The notes below the pieces were generated by a model, which ran no database searches, was not told the DNA's origin, and saw only the letters and a program-made list of their open reading frames with translations. The translations under genes and the position numbers were made by a program. A DNA stretch of 43,958 nucleotides from Rickettsiales bacterium (lineage in GTDB: Bacteria > Pseudomonadota > Alphaproteobacteria > Rs-D84), in contig JAITQO010000015.1 in the NCBI GenBank assembly GCA_031288835.1, positions 1 to 43,958 on the forward strand, written 5' to 3'. Positions 24,096 through 33,689 of the stretch are shown here, piece after piece (the first letter of the stretch is position 1; the number at the start of each line of letters is the position of its first letter).

Positions 24096-24203
24096 AAAAA
24101 AACGCCAAGGATTTTGGCGGTCGGGAGAGTTGATAAATCATATTCAAGAATGACTCCGCGGTTTTCCGGTTGCCCGTGTTTTATAACCGACGGCTCCCCG
24201 ACC
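24096..24203 (-). ncRNA. Structured element, copy B, with intrinsic terminator
   Basis: It lies in the 583-base gap after the rimI-like gene, which has no convincing gene. The outer stem pairs 24119-24125 (plus GAG/CTC beyond one bulge) with 24194-24203; the inner stems are 24159-24163 with 24185-24189 and 24137-24141 with 24150-24154. On the minus strand the outer stem is followed at once by CGCCAA/TTGGCG and seven T residues (24119-24096), a good terminator. There is no minus-strand gene downstream, so it looks like a free-standing small RNA or a stranded copy. Homologous to 18251-18335. Confidence 0.6.
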
Positions 24204-24404
24204 GGTGCCGGGGGATATTCCCAATGCAGAAGACGGCCGCTATTTTTAGATGCCGATGTCACCGCACCGCTTGAATAAATACTTATCGCAGCCACAAACC
24301 CGAATCCCTTCGGATTCAATGCAGGTTATAGAAATTATTTCGGCGCCGCGTAAGAAGAAAATCCCATTTCCGGGCAAAACGGGGTTGATTTTGAATGAAA
24401 ACTG

Positions 24405-24433
24405 TTAGATAAAGCGGCATAAAATGATATAAT
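24405..24433 (+). promoter_or_regulatory. Promoter of the cation/proton antiporter gene
   Basis: TTAGAT (24405-24410), 17 bases, TATAAT (24428-24433). Leader of about 25 bases with GGAG before the ATG at 24464. Confidence 0.5.
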
Positions 24434-24463
24434 TGAAAAACGGATTATGAAACGGAGAAGATT

Positions 24464-26158
24464 ATGGATTCATCGGTTTTAATATTTCTGGGCATCGCGC
24501 TTTCCCTGGTGGTTCTATTGAAAAAAGCGCGGATTGGCTCAATCATCGCATTCCTGTTGGCGGGCGTTATCGCAGGCCCGCAGGGGCTCGGATTTTTCCA
24601 TGCGTCCGGCGCGTGGAATTACCTCGGCGAACTGGGAATAATGTTTTTATGGTTCACGCTCGGGCTCGAGCTGAACTTCAAGCGCCTATGGTCGATGCGC
24701 AAAAATATTTTCGGATTCGGCGCGGCGCAGGTTTTGGCGGCGGCGGCGTTCATGTTTCCGATTCTGTTCGGATTCACTGATTGGACGGCAATGGGCGCGG
24801 CCATGGTGTGCCTTATGCTCGCGATGTCCAACAGCGGCGCGGATTTGCAGACGCTGGCGGACAGAAACGAATTGCAATCCCGCCTTGGGCGTCAGGCGTT
24901 CTCAATCCTGCTGTTCCAGGACCTGCTGACAATCCCGATTCTGGCGATGCTGCCGGTTTTCGCGGGCAGGTCGTTCAACTTGGGCGCGGAAATAATCGAT
25001 GTCGGGGTTCTTACCGTAGGACTGGTTCTCGGCGTCGTGATTTTCGCAAGGGTCGTCATGAATCCGGTTATGAAAATCGTCGCGAAGACAAAATCGCGCG
25101 AGGCGTTCCTGCTGGTGGTTCTGCTGAATATAACCATTTGCGCCGCCGCGTTTCATTTCGTGGGGATGCCCGGCGCAATCGGCGCGTTTTTGGCGGGAAT
25201 GCTGTTTTCCGAAACGGTCTACAACCACCAGGTTCGCGCGGACATAGCGCCGTATCAGATGCTGTTCATAACGCTGTTTTTCATAGCGCTCGGCATAGGG
25301 TTGGATTTGCGGCTGCTTTATCGGAACATCTGGCTTGTCGCCGGAGGGGCGTGCGGGCTGATGCTGCTGAAGTTCTCGGCGATTTATATCGTCGCGCGAA
25401 TTCGGAGACTTCGCGGGCGCGAGGCGTTTTTAATCGCGCTGCTGCTGGCGCAGGGCGGAGAATTCGGCCTTTTGATTTTGCAGACGGTCGGAAAGGCGGG
25501 CATAGAGGCGATTCCGATTCCGCATGCGGAAATCGTCACCGCGGCCATAATAGTATCCATGATTCTCACGCCGATAATTTTATGGCTGTATGACAAAATG
25601 GGCGAGCGCGGGCTGCTGTATTCCCAGACACTGGCGCGCAAATACAGCGGCGCCGTCCAGAAAAAGCCGGACGTCGTCATCTGCGGATTCGGGCGCGTAG
25701 GCATGACCATCGCGAAGATGCTGGCGGCGAAGAGCATTCCATACATCGCCATCGACATGAATGTCGACGGCGTCGTCCGCGGGCGCGAGGCCGGATTCAA
25801 CGTCGTCTATGGCGACACGACGCGCGGCGACGTTTTGTCGGAGTTCGGGCTCGCGCCGCGGACAACCCGCGCGGTGATTGTCGCGCTGGATAATGCGGCG
25901 GTCGCGAAGAAAACCGTGCGCGCCGTCCGCAGAATCGCGGCGCGGGTCAGAATTTTCGCGCGCGCGCGGAACCTCGTCGAATCCAAAATCCTGCTCGGCG
26001 AAGGCGCGCGAGTGGCCCTGCCGGAAACAATCGAATCCTCGTTTCTGCTCGGGCACGGCGTCCTTGCGGAAATGGGCGTCAGCGAGAGAGACATCAGGGG
26101 CATATTGTCCAAAATGCGCAGAGACAACTATGCCGACATCGACGGCATATTGAATTAA
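24464..26158 (+). CDS. CPA2-family cation:proton antiporter with RCK domain (KefB/KefC-like)
   Basis: 564 residues. About twelve hydrophobic segments in the first 380 residues include ITTTL-type turns of the Na/H exchanger fold and the polar motif ALGIGLDLRLL; FLWFTLGLELNFKRLW is typical of KefB/C. The cytoplasmic C-terminal part is an RCK/TrkA-N domain with the nucleotide loop VVICGFGRVGMTIAKML and the acidic end of the second strand in IAIDMN. It exports K+ or Na+ in exchange for protons across the inner membrane. Whether it is glutathione-gated like Kef cannot be told; no ancillary kefF/kefG gene is beside it. Confidence 0.88.
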   Translation: MDSSVLIFLGIALSLVVLLKKARIGSIIAFLLAGVIAGPQGLGFFHASGAWNYLGELGIMFLWFTLGLELNFKRLWSMRKNIFGFGAAQVLAAAAFMFPILFGFTDWTAMGAAMVCLMLAMSNSGADLQTLADRNELQSRLGRQAFSILLFQDLLTIPILAMLPVFAGRSFNLGAEIIDVGVLTVGLVLGVVIFARVVMNPVMKIVAKTKSREAFLLVVLLNITICAAAFHFVGMPGAIGAFLAGMLFSETVYNHQVRADIAPYQMLFITLFFIALGIGLDLRLLYRNIWLVAGGACGLMLLKFSAIYIVARIRRLRGREAFLIALLLAQGGEFGLLILQTVGKAGIEAIPIPHAEIVTAAIIVSMILTPIILWLYDKMGERGLLYSQTLARKYSGAVQKKPDVVICGFGRVGMTIAKMLAAKSIPYIAIDMNVDGVVRGREAGFNVVYGDTTRGDVLSEFGLAPRTTRAVIVALDNAAVAKKTVRAVRRIAARVRIFARARNLVESKILLGEGARVALPETIESSFLLGHGVLAEMGVSERDIRGILSKMRRDNYADIDGILN

Positions 26159-26244
26159 ATCTGGTTGCAATCGGGCCGCTTATTTTGTATGCTGGCCCTG
26201 TGATTGAAGATTTTTGCAAAAACCTTCGATTGCAGGAGTTCGGT

Positions 26245-26739
26245 ATGAAAAAAATTATCCTGATTCTGTCGGGAGTGGTCGCCGCAGACCAAATCTCAAA
26301 GGGCGTTCTGCTGTCGATGGCCGCGGACGGCGGATGGAGTTTGTCCGGCGACGCGCTGACGCTCGTCCCGTATCCGTATCTGACGGCGCGGGTTGCCAGC
26401 TGGTTTAACATCGTTTTTACATGGAATCCCGGCACATCGTTTTCAATGCTGCGCGAGGTTCCTCAGGCGCTGATGATATTTCTGACGGGCGCAATCATCG
26501 GGTACCTGTCATACCACCTGTTTGCCAAAATCAAAGATTGCTATGAAAAATGGGCTATGTCTCTGATTGTCGGCGGGGCAATCGGAAACCTGATTGACCG
26601 AGTGCGGTTCGGCGCGGTGATTGACTTTATAGATTGGCACGTCGGAACATGGCATTGGCCCGCGTTCAATGTCGCGGATGTCTGCATATGCGTCGGCGTC
26701 GGCCTGTATGCGTTGAAATGGATAAAAAGGAAAAAATAA
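26245..26739 (+). CDS. lspA: Lipoprotein signal peptidase II
   Basis: 164 residues from the ATG at 26245, preceded by AGGAG; codons upstream of it lack a ribosome site. It cleaves the prolipoprotein signal peptide after diacylglyceryl transfer. The catalytic aspartates are D118 (GNLIDRV) and D145 (FNVADVCIC), and the N-terminal DQISKG motif and FNIVFTWNPGTSFS are typical. Four membrane helices are visible. It overlaps yidC by one base. Confidence 0.95.
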   Translation: MKKIILILSGVVAADQISKGVLLSMAADGGWSLSGDALTLVPYPYLTARVASWFNIVFTWNPGTSFSMLREVPQALMIFLTGAIIGYLSYHLFAKIKDCYEKWAMSLIVGGAIGNLIDRVRFGAVIDFIDWHVGTWHWPAFNVADVCICVGVGLYALKWIKRKK

Positions 26740-28310
26740 TGGTCGAATATATGAACAAGGCGAACGGTTTTCAGCAATTCTCGCAAATGCAAAAGGAACA
26801 GCGGCAAAAGAAAATCCCGGGGTTGCTGGGATGGATTTTGCTGTTTTTATGCGCCTATTATGCTTTTATGTCCGCGAAGAGCGAGGTTGTCGAAAGTCCG
26901 GTTGCGGAAACCGCCAGCCAAATCGACATTTCGTCCGTCCCGCAGATAAAGCTGGCGGATGAGAAAATGAGGGCGACCATTCAGGGAATCCACGTTTCCA
27001 ACATGAATCTGGACAACTACAGGTCCGAGGACGGCAAGGCGGACAACATAGAACTGCTGTATGCCGAAGAGGAGTTTATCGAAATCGGATTTTTCGCCAG
27101 CGGGACGGACGCGCCAAAGGCGACGACTTTGTGGAAATCGACGAATACTCCGTTGCGCGCCGAAATGTCTTGGAAATCGGATTCGGGCGTGGAGTTCCGC
27201 CGCGTATGGTCGCTGGGGAACGATTATGTGATAACCGTATTCGACGAGATTAAGAATAATGGCAAAAAACCGATTCTTGTCTCGCAGTATTCGCGCATAG
27301 TTCGCAAAAGGGGCAAAAGCAGCAGGTTCGCCGTAAAGACCGGGGGCATCGCGTGCATTGCCGGCAAAATAGAAACGGAGTCTTGGGTCGACCTTGAAGG
27401 CAAATCGAAAAGTTACGAGGCAAAGGAGAATCAGAATTCGTTCGCGGGGTTCTCCGGCCAATACTGGCAGGTGATTGTCGCGTCCGGGCAGCCGTCCGAC
27501 AAAACGATAAAGTTAAAGCAGCGCGCCGACAAGCTGTTTCAGTCGGAAATCGCGCCGGAATATATGAAAATCGAGGCCGGAAAGACGGCGGTTATCAAAA
27601 CGGAGATTTTTGCGGGCCCGAAAACGCAGATGGCGTTGAACACCGCCCGCGCGAAAATACCGAACATCGGCGAAACGCTCGATTACGGGACGTTCGGATT
27701 TTTGTCGCGTCCATTCTTGTGGGCGCTGCACAAACTGCATGATTTCGTCGTCCCGAACTATGGGGTCGCGATTATAATTCTGACGCTGATTATCCGCGGG
27801 CTGATATGGCCCATTACGAAAAGGTCTTACAAGTCTATGCAGGCGATTCAGAAAATCCAGCCGGAAATGCGGCGCTTGCAAAAATTGTATAGCAACGACA
27901 AGGCGCGCATGCAGCAGGAAATAATGCGGCTGTATCAGACGCACAAGGCGAACCCGCTGGGCAGCATCGGGATACTGCTTTTGCAGATTCCAATCCTTTT
28001 CGCCCTTTATAAGACGCTGCTGATAGCGGTGCCGCTGAGGCATGCGGATTTCCTGTGGCTGACCGATTTGTCCATCAAAGACCCTTATTTTATCCTGCCC
28101 GTTCTGATGGCGATTACGATGCTGGCGCAAAACAAATTGTCGCGCGTCGACATGTCCGACGCGCCGGGCGCGAACGTCATGAAATACATGCCGTTCGCAT
28201 TCGCCGTCGTGGGCGCGTGGATGCCCTCGGGGCTTGTATTATACTGGACGGTGTCGAACATCGTCGGAATCGTCCAGATGGCGCTGATTAAAAAGGAGAA
28301 AAAATCATGA
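26739..28310 (+). CDS. yidC: Membrane protein insertase YidC
   Basis: 523 residues starting at the ATG that shares a base with the lspA stop. N-terminal membrane helix (about 25-43), large periplasmic beta domain (about 60-330), then the conserved insertase core: YGVAIIILTLIIRGLIWPITKRSYKSM with the functional arginine (RGLIWP), the coiled-coil hairpin (MQAIQKIQPEMRRLQKLY) and hydrophobic helices ending in LVLYWTVSNIVGIVQM. It inserts inner-membrane proteins with or without SecYEG. Confidence 0.96.
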   Translation: MVEYMNKANGFQQFSQMQKEQRQKKIPGLLGWILLFLCAYYAFMSAKSEVVESPVAETASQIDISSVPQIKLADEKMRATIQGIHVSNMNLDNYRSEDGKADNIELLYAEEEFIEIGFFASGTDAPKATTLWKSTNTPLRAEMSWKSDSGVEFRRVWSLGNDYVITVFDEIKNNGKKPILVSQYSRIVRKRGKSSRFAVKTGGIACIAGKIETESWVDLEGKSKSYEAKENQNSFAGFSGQYWQVIVASGQPSDKTIKLKQRADKLFQSEIAPEYMKIEAGKTAVIKTEIFAGPKTQMALNTARAKIPNIGETLDYGTFGFLSRPFLWALHKLHDFVVPNYGVAIIILTLIIRGLIWPITKRSYKSMQAIQKIQPEMRRLQKLYSNDKARMQQEIMRLYQTHKANPLGSIGILLLQIPILFALYKTLLIAVPLRHADFLWLTDLSIKDPYFILPVLMAITMLAQNKLSRVDMSDAPGANVMKYMPFAFAVVGAWMPSGLVLYWTVSNIVGIVQMALIKKEKKS

Positions 28311-29026
28311 AAACAAAATTGGCCAGATATGCCGCCGGCTTGATTATCTTTATCGGACTGGTCATAATGTCCGACTATGTGCGCGAGTGGGCGCGGTTGT
28401 CGCGCCATATTTCGACGACTGGCGTTTGCAACGCGAAGGTTGCGCGCGACAAGCTCGCGGTCACGCTTAGAATCGATTCCTTGAACAAAAACGCGGCGGC
28501 GTCCCTGCGCGGCGCACAGAACGCGGCCGACGAAGTCGCGCGCAGAATCAAAAAGATAGATGACAAGACGCTTGAAATCCAGACAACCCGCATTTCCAGC
28601 TATGAAAAGACAAAATGGGAGAAGAACACCTCCGTTTCCATGGGAATAGAGTCGGAAATCGATTTGGAAATAACGACCGACAGCCGCGAAACCATAAACG
28701 CCGCCCTTGATTTGCCCGAGGTGAAAAACGCGCGGATTATGCCGAGCAATATGCGGAACTTTTCGTCGCCCGGCGTGATTGCGGATGCGACCTCGAGGTG
28801 CCTGCAGGCGGCGATTCTTGACGCGCGGACAAAGGCCGCGGCGCTTGCGGCGGCGGACGGGGAAAAACTGGGGCGCCTGATTTCCGCGCAATTCGGCGCG
28901 GAGAAAACGGACGATGACGTCCGCCCGGTTTTATTGCGGGCCGAGAAAAGCGCGTCCGCCGACTATATTCAATCCGCGGCCGGCGACATATCAATCGCGG
29001 TCAGCGCGACATTCGGGATAAAATAA
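28307..29026 (+). CDS. SIMPL-domain (DUF541) envelope protein
   Basis: 239 residues. One N-terminal membrane segment (about 8-24) is followed by a SIMPL-type domain: TGVCNAKVARDKLAVTLRID, a helix rich in Ala/Asn, then AILDARTKAAALAAADGEKLGRLIS and a final strand DISIAVSATFGI. These proteins sit in the periplasm and have no agreed biochemical role. It overlaps the yidC stop by four bases, so it is translated together with yidC. Confidence 0.8.
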   Translation: MKTKLARYAAGLIIFIGLVIMSDYVREWARLSRHISTTGVCNAKVARDKLAVTLRIDSLNKNAAASLRGAQNAADEVARRIKKIDDKTLEIQTTRISSYEKTKWEKNTSVSMGIESEIDLEITTDSRETINAALDLPEVKNARIMPSNMRNFSSPGVIADATSRCLQAAILDARTKAAALAAADGEKLGRLISAQFGAEKTDDDVRPVLLRAEKSASADYIQSAAGDISIAVSATFGIK

Positions 29027-29030
29027 AGAA

Positions 29031-29981
29031 TTGAGGAAACTGTTTTTGATTTTGTCCGCGTCTTTGCCGTCCGCCGCGTTCGCCGCGGCGAATACGAACG
29101 TCATGATGTCGCCGTATCAGTATAATATGATGGAGCCGTATCTGAACAAAACCATGCGCGAGAAATTGAAGCCGAAAGATTCGGAATACACGGTCAGCAG
29201 CAACCAGGCGTTGGCGCGGACCATGGCCAATTCCGCGAGGACGCCGCTGTCGAATTACTCGCGGCCGGACGCCGGGACAACGAAAGCGCGGCGCGTGGTG
29301 GCGCGCGGCGCGGTTTCCGCGAACGCGCGGCAACAGCCGGCCGCGAATGCGGCGCGGGCGGCGGCGGCAACGCCCGGGCGGCGCGTAGTGGCGCGCGGGC
29401 GGACGGCCTCCGCCGGTCGCTCGGCCGGCCTGGTCTCCGCGGCAACATCGTCTTACGCGCAGGCGGCGCAGACGACCGGCGATATTACGATGGCGCAATG
29501 TCTGGCAAACTATTCGGAATGCATGGACAATTACTGCCACCGGCCGGACACCGAATACGACCGCTGTTATTGCAGCTCGAAATTGCAGCAGATTGACGCG
29601 GAATACAAGCCGGCTCTCGACGAACTGACCAAGAAAATCGCAATCTTGCAAAACGGAGGCGAAATTGAGGACGGCATGACGCAGGAGGAGATAAACGAGT
29701 ATTGGAACGAAATTTTCGGCGCGACCGGCGGCAACTCGATGGCCGATTTGGACAATTCCCTGAACATAGACTGGGCCGGAACCGAATCCAGCGTTCGCGG
29801 ACAAAACGCGTTCGTCGCCGGCGACGAATATTGCAAGCAGCACTTGACCGGATGCTTTTATATGGCCGAAAACATGAAGTCGATGTATCGCACGACAATC
29901 GGCCAGGATTGCAAGAAATACGAAAACAATCTGAAGAAATTGAAATACGCGGCCGAGCAGGCGGTCAATGGCATGCAATAA
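29031..29981 (+). CDS. Secreted protein with Cys-rich segment, unknown function
   Basis: 316 residues from a TTG at 29031 that gives a clean signal peptide (MRKLFLILSASLPSAAFA); no stronger start is present. The N-terminal mature part includes VMMSPYQYNMMEPYLNKTMREKLKP, then a low-complexity basic Ala/Arg region with two RRVVARG repeats (about 83-90 and 114-121), then a Cys-rich block (CLANYSECMDNYCHRPDTEYDRCYCSSK) and a C-terminal Cys/helix segment. The product seems to stop within a helical stretch, so a truncation is possible. It follows the SIMPL gene closely. Confidence 0.6.
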   Translation: MRKLFLILSASLPSAAFAAANTNVMMSPYQYNMMEPYLNKTMREKLKPKDSEYTVSSNQALARTMANSARTPLSNYSRPDAGTTKARRVVARGAVSANARQQPAANAARAAAATPGRRVVARGRTASAGRSAGLVSAATSSYAQAAQTTGDITMAQCLANYSECMDNYCHRPDTEYDRCYCSSKLQQIDAEYKPALDELTKKIAILQNGGEIEDGMTQEEINEYWNEIFGATGGNSMADLDNSLNIDWAGTESSVRGQNAFVAGDEYCKQHLTGCFYMAENMKSMYRTTIGQDCKKYENNLKKLKYAAEQAVNGMQ

Positions 29982-30207
29982 CGCGATATTGTTTGCAGCG
30001 GGAAATGCGTAACTCGCAATCCATCATTATGTTGCTTTTTCGCATGGCGCCGACAATAGAATGACGAGAAGAGGTCATTCGCTGCAGGTTAACCATGCCA
30101 GCGGATTCTCGCGGATATGAGAACCGCAAAAATCCGTTAAGTTTTTCCAAGAATTATCGTGAAATCCTGCAATGTAAGCGAAAATAGTAACGTCAGCTAA
30201 AAATTCA

Positions 30208-30893
30208 CTATTTGCATAACACCTTATATTTCATATGAACGTATGAATTCTTAAGTTCTTTTGCAGAGATAAGCTTCAATGCCTTTATTTTTGCCAATTC
30301 TTTTGTCGATTTTAAAGAATCGCCGTCCAGCAGTGTCGGCGTACTGGCTCCGCCGACCAGAATTGGCGCTATGAAAACGGACACCTCGTCAATATATCCT
30401 TCGCGGACAAGTTTGGCGTTCAACATTCCTCCGGTCTGAATGGTAATACGTTTAATGCCGAACGTTTCACGAAGTTGCATAAAAAAGTCTTCGAAGTTCA
30501 ATTTTTTGTCATAACAACAGATGGTTATGTTATTTGTCTTACATGAAAAAGCGGGATGTTTTTTGTTTGTAGTCGCAAGATAGAGATGAGCGCTCTTTTC
30601 CACAATGTTTTCAACCCCGGTTTTGGTTAGGTTTTCGTTGTCCACGACAATAAAACTGACGGGCGTTTATTTACTTTCTGCTTTTTGTTGATGCCAAGCT
30701 TGGCCAAGACTTTGCCAGAAATCATTGAATGAAGGTCCGTTGTCTGTTCATAGTCGTAATATTGCTTCAGTCCTTCGCAGGCGTCGGCAATTAGGGGTAT
30801 ATCTTTATCAAAGTCCATTTTGTCGCCTAATCCCGTAGATATTTTACCATCCAAAGATATAAGCATAAACAAAGTATTGAAAGGGCGTTTCAT
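30208..30893 (-). pseudogene. RibD C-terminal-domain reductase, frameshifted
   Basis: Two overlapping minus-strand frames together read as one RibD_C/dihydrofolate-reductase-like domain: 30893-30627 supplies MKRPFNTLFMLISLDGKISTG, and 30645-30208 supplies VVDNENLTKTG, ITIQTGGMLNAKLVREGYIDEVSVFIAPILVGG. The frames join at a run of four T residues near 30648, where a single-base loss (or a -1 slip) would be needed. Family members reduce pyrimidine intermediates in riboflavin synthesis or related compounds. The gene is markedly AT-rich against its neighbours, suggesting recent acquisition. Sequencing error is the alternative. Confidence 0.75.
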
Positions 30894-30958
30894 AATGACC
30901 TATTATTTCCGGCAATCGTATATTAAAAACATACCGCCTGTCTCTTGTTGATTGTCGC

Positions 30959-32227
30959 CTATCCGTTCATCGCCGCGAAGAAATCGACGTTCGTTTTCGT
31001 GACGCGCAGTTTGTCCAGCAAAAACTCCATCGCCTCCAGCGTCTGCATGGGATTCAGCACGCGACGCAGAACCCACATTTTCTGCAGGGCCTCCTTGCTG
31101 ACCAGCAATTCCTCCTTGCGCGTGCCGCTGCGGTTGATGTCAATCGCCGGATAAACCCGCTTGTCGGACAACTTGCGGTCAAGAATGATTTCGCTGTTTC
31201 CGGTTCCCTTGAACTCCTCGAAAATAATGTCGTCCATCTTGCTGCCGGTTTCAATCAGCGCGGTCGCGATTATGGACAGCGACCCGCCTTCTTCCAGATT
31301 CCGCGCCGCGCCGAAAAACTTTTTCGGCCGCTGCAGCGCCTGGGCGTCCACGCCGCCCGTCAGAACCTTGCCGCTGGACGGCATGATGGTATTGTATGCG
31401 CGGGCCAGGCGGGTGATGGAGTCCAGGAGAATCACGACGTCCTTGCCGCCCTCGACCAGCCGCTTTGCCTTTTCGATGACCATCTCGGCAACCTGGATGT
31501 GGCGCGCCGCCGGCTCGTCGAACGTGGACGACACGACCTCGCCCCTGACGCTGCGCTTCATGTCTGTGACCTCTTCCGGCCGCTCGTCAATCAGCAGGAC
31601 AATCAGGTGCGCGTCCGGAAAGTTCGTCGCGACGGAATGCGCGATGTTTTGCAGCATGATTGTCTTTCCGGTGCGCGGCGGCGCGACGACCAGCGAGCGC
31701 TGGCCGAATCCGGTCGGCGACACCAGGTCAATCACGCGCGCGGACAACGAGCGCCCCTTTTCCTTGTCCTCTTCGACCTCCATCTTCATCATGCGGTCGG
31801 GATATAAGGGCGTCTTGTCGTCGAACGACACGCGGTGGCGCAGGTCTTCCGGCACGCCGCCGTTGACCCGCTCGATTGTTTCCAGCGCGAAGTAACGCTC
31901 CGACTCGTTCTGCGGCGCCTGAATCTGCCCTTCCACATAGTCCCCGGTTTTCAGGCCGTATTTCTTTATCAGCGACGGCGACACATACAGGTCGTCCGGC
32001 CCGGCCAGATAATTCGACTCCGACGCGCGCAGGAATCCGAATCCGTCCTGCATTTTTTCCAAAACCCCGTCGCCGACCAGCGTCGTTTTCTTGTCCGCCG
32101 CGATGACCGACAGAATCGCGAACCTGAGCTGCTTCACGTCCAGCTGCGAGGCGTTTTCGATGCCCTTGTCCTCCGCCATTTTCAGCAATTGCTGCGGATT
32201 CTTCTGCTTTAATTCATTTACATGCAT
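30959..32227 (-). CDS. rho: Transcription termination factor Rho
   Basis: 422 residues from the ATG at 32227, which has AAGG seven bases upstream; the ATG at 32233 is too close. N-terminal Rho domain ([23 protein letters not shown]), RNA-binding domain ([30 protein letters not shown]), then the ATPase domain with Walker [25 protein letters not shown] and the [20 protein letters not shown] segment. It is a hexameric RNA helicase that ends transcription. It is single-copy here and shows no unusual insertion. Confidence 0.98.
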   Translation of the reverse strand: MHVNELKQKNPQQLLKMAEDKGIENASQLDVKQLRFAILSVIAADKKTTLVGDGVLEKMQDGFGFLRASESNYLAGPDDLYVSPSLIKKYGLKTGDYVEGQIQAPQNESERYFALETIERVNGGVPEDLRHRVSFDDKTPLYPDRMMKMEVEEDKEKGRSLSARVIDLVSPTGFGQRSLVVAPPRTGKTIMLQNIAHSVATNFPDAHLIVLLIDERPEEVTDMKRSVRGEVVSSTFDEPAARHIQVAEMVIEKAKRLVEGGKDVVILLDSITRLARAYNTIMPSSGKVLTGGVDAQALQRPKKFFGAARNLEEGGSLSIIATALIETGSKMDDIIFEEFKGTGNSEIILDRKLSDKRVYPAIDINRSGTRKEELLVSKEALQKMWVLRRVLNPMQTLEAMEFLLDKLRVTKTNVDFFAAMNG

Positions 32228-32328
32228 AACCATGCCTTTTTGGTTGTAAAAAACATATGGATTTCTCTATTACGAACGAATGTTCCCGCGGATTATAGCG
32301 CGGTTTTTGACAAGACGCAAGTCTTTAA

Positions 32329-33636
32329 TTATTCGGATTTTTCCGTCGCCGCCTTGATTTTTCCCTGAATCCCCTTGGACACGTTTTTCACGACCGCGGC
32401 GATGTTGTCCCGCAGTTTTTCGGCGTCCTGCGATATTTTATCCTGGATTGACAGGTCTTTGAACAATCTTTTGACCAGGGTCGGGATTGCGTTCATAAAC
32501 ATCCCGACGAATATGCCGGCAAAAATCATGTTCACCATCGAACCGTTGTTCAGGGACAGCGCGTCCATCAGGTATTTGCTGTCGTTGGTTTGCAGGGCAT
32601 AAACCAGCGCGTTCGTTCCGTTCATATCCCCGACGACTTCTCTTAAAAACAGCACCGCGAACCCCGAAAACAACCCGACCAGCGCGATTCCGCACGTATT
32701 TTTCACCGCGTCGTTGATTATTTCCATTATGTTTTGTTTTCCAGATGGAAAAATCGTCCACCCGGAAAACAGCCAGCCCAGCAGCATCAGCGGCAGCATC
32801 ACCAAATCCAGCGACAACTTTACGAACACTTCCAGAAAATACAGCGGGACGGGCATCAGCGCCCAGAAAAACATCATCATGATTGTCAGTCCCGCAATCA
32901 GCAGCAGCACGTTCGGCAAAAAATGAAGAAACATATAGTCCGCGTCGAACGCCATGTTCGCGAACGCCCAGCCAAGCGTCATCCCGAGCCCTGTGATTTG
33001 GTGAAACTCCGCAATCTGGCACGACACGTTGTGGCGCAGTTTCGGGCTGTATGCCTGCGCGTCGGCGTCCGACGGGTCGTTCAGGGCGGTCGCAATCAGG
33101 CATTTCTCGAAACTTTGGTCTTCCGGCTGAATATAGTCGCGCGCGACATGGTTGTATGAAAGCCCCACGTTCATGACCGGCGCGACAAACGTATCCATCA
33201 TGAACTTTGGCAGCGGAAACGCCAGAATCGCCGCGACAAAGGCCAGCTTGATTACCTGCATGCCGAACATCCCGGTTATTTGCCAGGCGTCCGGATTGCC
33301 GCTGACATGAATGTAGTCGTCGATGATTTTCCAGGCGAACCATACGAACGTCAGTCCCGCCGCAATCGGAATTATGTTCGTCCCAATCGCGCCGTATATT
33401 TTCGGGATGAAGTCCGACAGATTTTTCAGAATGCCGGAAAACAGGTCGCACGACCAGCAGCTGGAAAAAAACGCCAGCCCATCGGACAAATCGACCGGCA
33501 CGAACGAGCGGTAGATTGAAAATCCCGCGACGGCGACCGCCGCCACAATCAGCGCGACCACCAGCGGCGGAATGGCCGACGCGCCGAACGGAACGTAAAA
33601 CAGCAGCCCCGCCAAAAACGCGCGAAGTTTTTTCAC
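32329..33636 (-). CDS. VirB6/TrbL-like polytopic membrane protein 1
   Basis: 435 residues with a GTG start directly behind an extended -10 box. Signal-like N-terminus, then about seven hydrophobic segments. Residues 60-63 form CWSC, followed by LF and, after about 20 residues, a Tyr-Gly and a Trp-rich helix (AAGLTFVWFAWKIIDDY). A second helix cluster includes MPVPLYFLEVFVKLSLDLVMLPLMLLGWLFSGW, and the C-terminus is a lysine-rich amphipathic tail. The pattern fits VirB6/TrbL components of the type IV secretion inner-membrane channel. No VirB4, VirB8 or VirB10 gene is nearby, so the partner complex is unknown. Divergent from four related genes. Confidence 0.6.
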   Translation of the reverse strand: MKKLRAFLAGLLFYVPFGASAIPPLVVALIVAAVAVAGFSIYRSFVPVDLSDGLAFFSSCWSCDLFSGILKNLSDFIPKIYGAIGTNIIPIAAGLTFVWFAWKIIDDYIHVSGNPDAWQITGMFGMQVIKLAFVAAILAFPLPKFMMDTFVAPVMNVGLSYNHVARDYIQPEDQSFEKCLIATALNDPSDADAQAYSPKLRHNVSCQIAEFHQITGLGMTLGWAFANMAFDADYMFLHFLPNVLLLIAGLTIMMMFFWALMPVPLYFLEVFVKLSLDLVMLPLMLLGWLFSGWTIFPSGKQNIMEIINDAVKNTCGIALVGLFSGFAVLFLREVVGDMNGTNALVYALQTNDSKYLMDALSLNNGSMVNMIFAGIFVGMFMNAIPTLVKRLFKDLSIQDKISQDAEKLRDNIAAVVKNVSKGIQGKIKAATEKSE

Positions 33637-33642
33637 ATGATA

Positions 33643-33651
33643 ATTATATCA
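33643..33651 (-). promoter_or_regulatory. Extended -10 promoter of VirB6-like gene 1
   Basis: TGATATAAT on the minus strand, six bases before the GTG at 33636; no clear -35. Predicted +1 is at or next to the start codon. Confidence 0.5.
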
Positions 33652-33670
33652 TAGACCGACACCGCTTTTT

Positions 33671-33681
33671 TATAATATAAT
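33671..33681 (+). promoter_or_regulatory. -10 region of the VirB6-like/comEC operon
   Basis: Overlapping TATAAT boxes at 33671-33676 and 33676-33681; the ATG at 33690 is eight bases beyond the second. No good -35 hexamer is visible. Confidence 0.4.
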
Positions 33682-33689
33682 CGGCGCAT

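Noticed and set aside
23965-24319. Two minus-strand frames of 60-75 codons in the gap after the rimI-like gene
   Set aside because: They run through the structured element and its terminator, have no ribosome site and read as composition artefacts of the stems.
29982-30207. Continuation of the 29031 gene in another frame after its stop
   Set aside because: None of the three plus frames continues with similar composition; the gap holds only an imperfect hairpin (about 30098-30124) and no gene.
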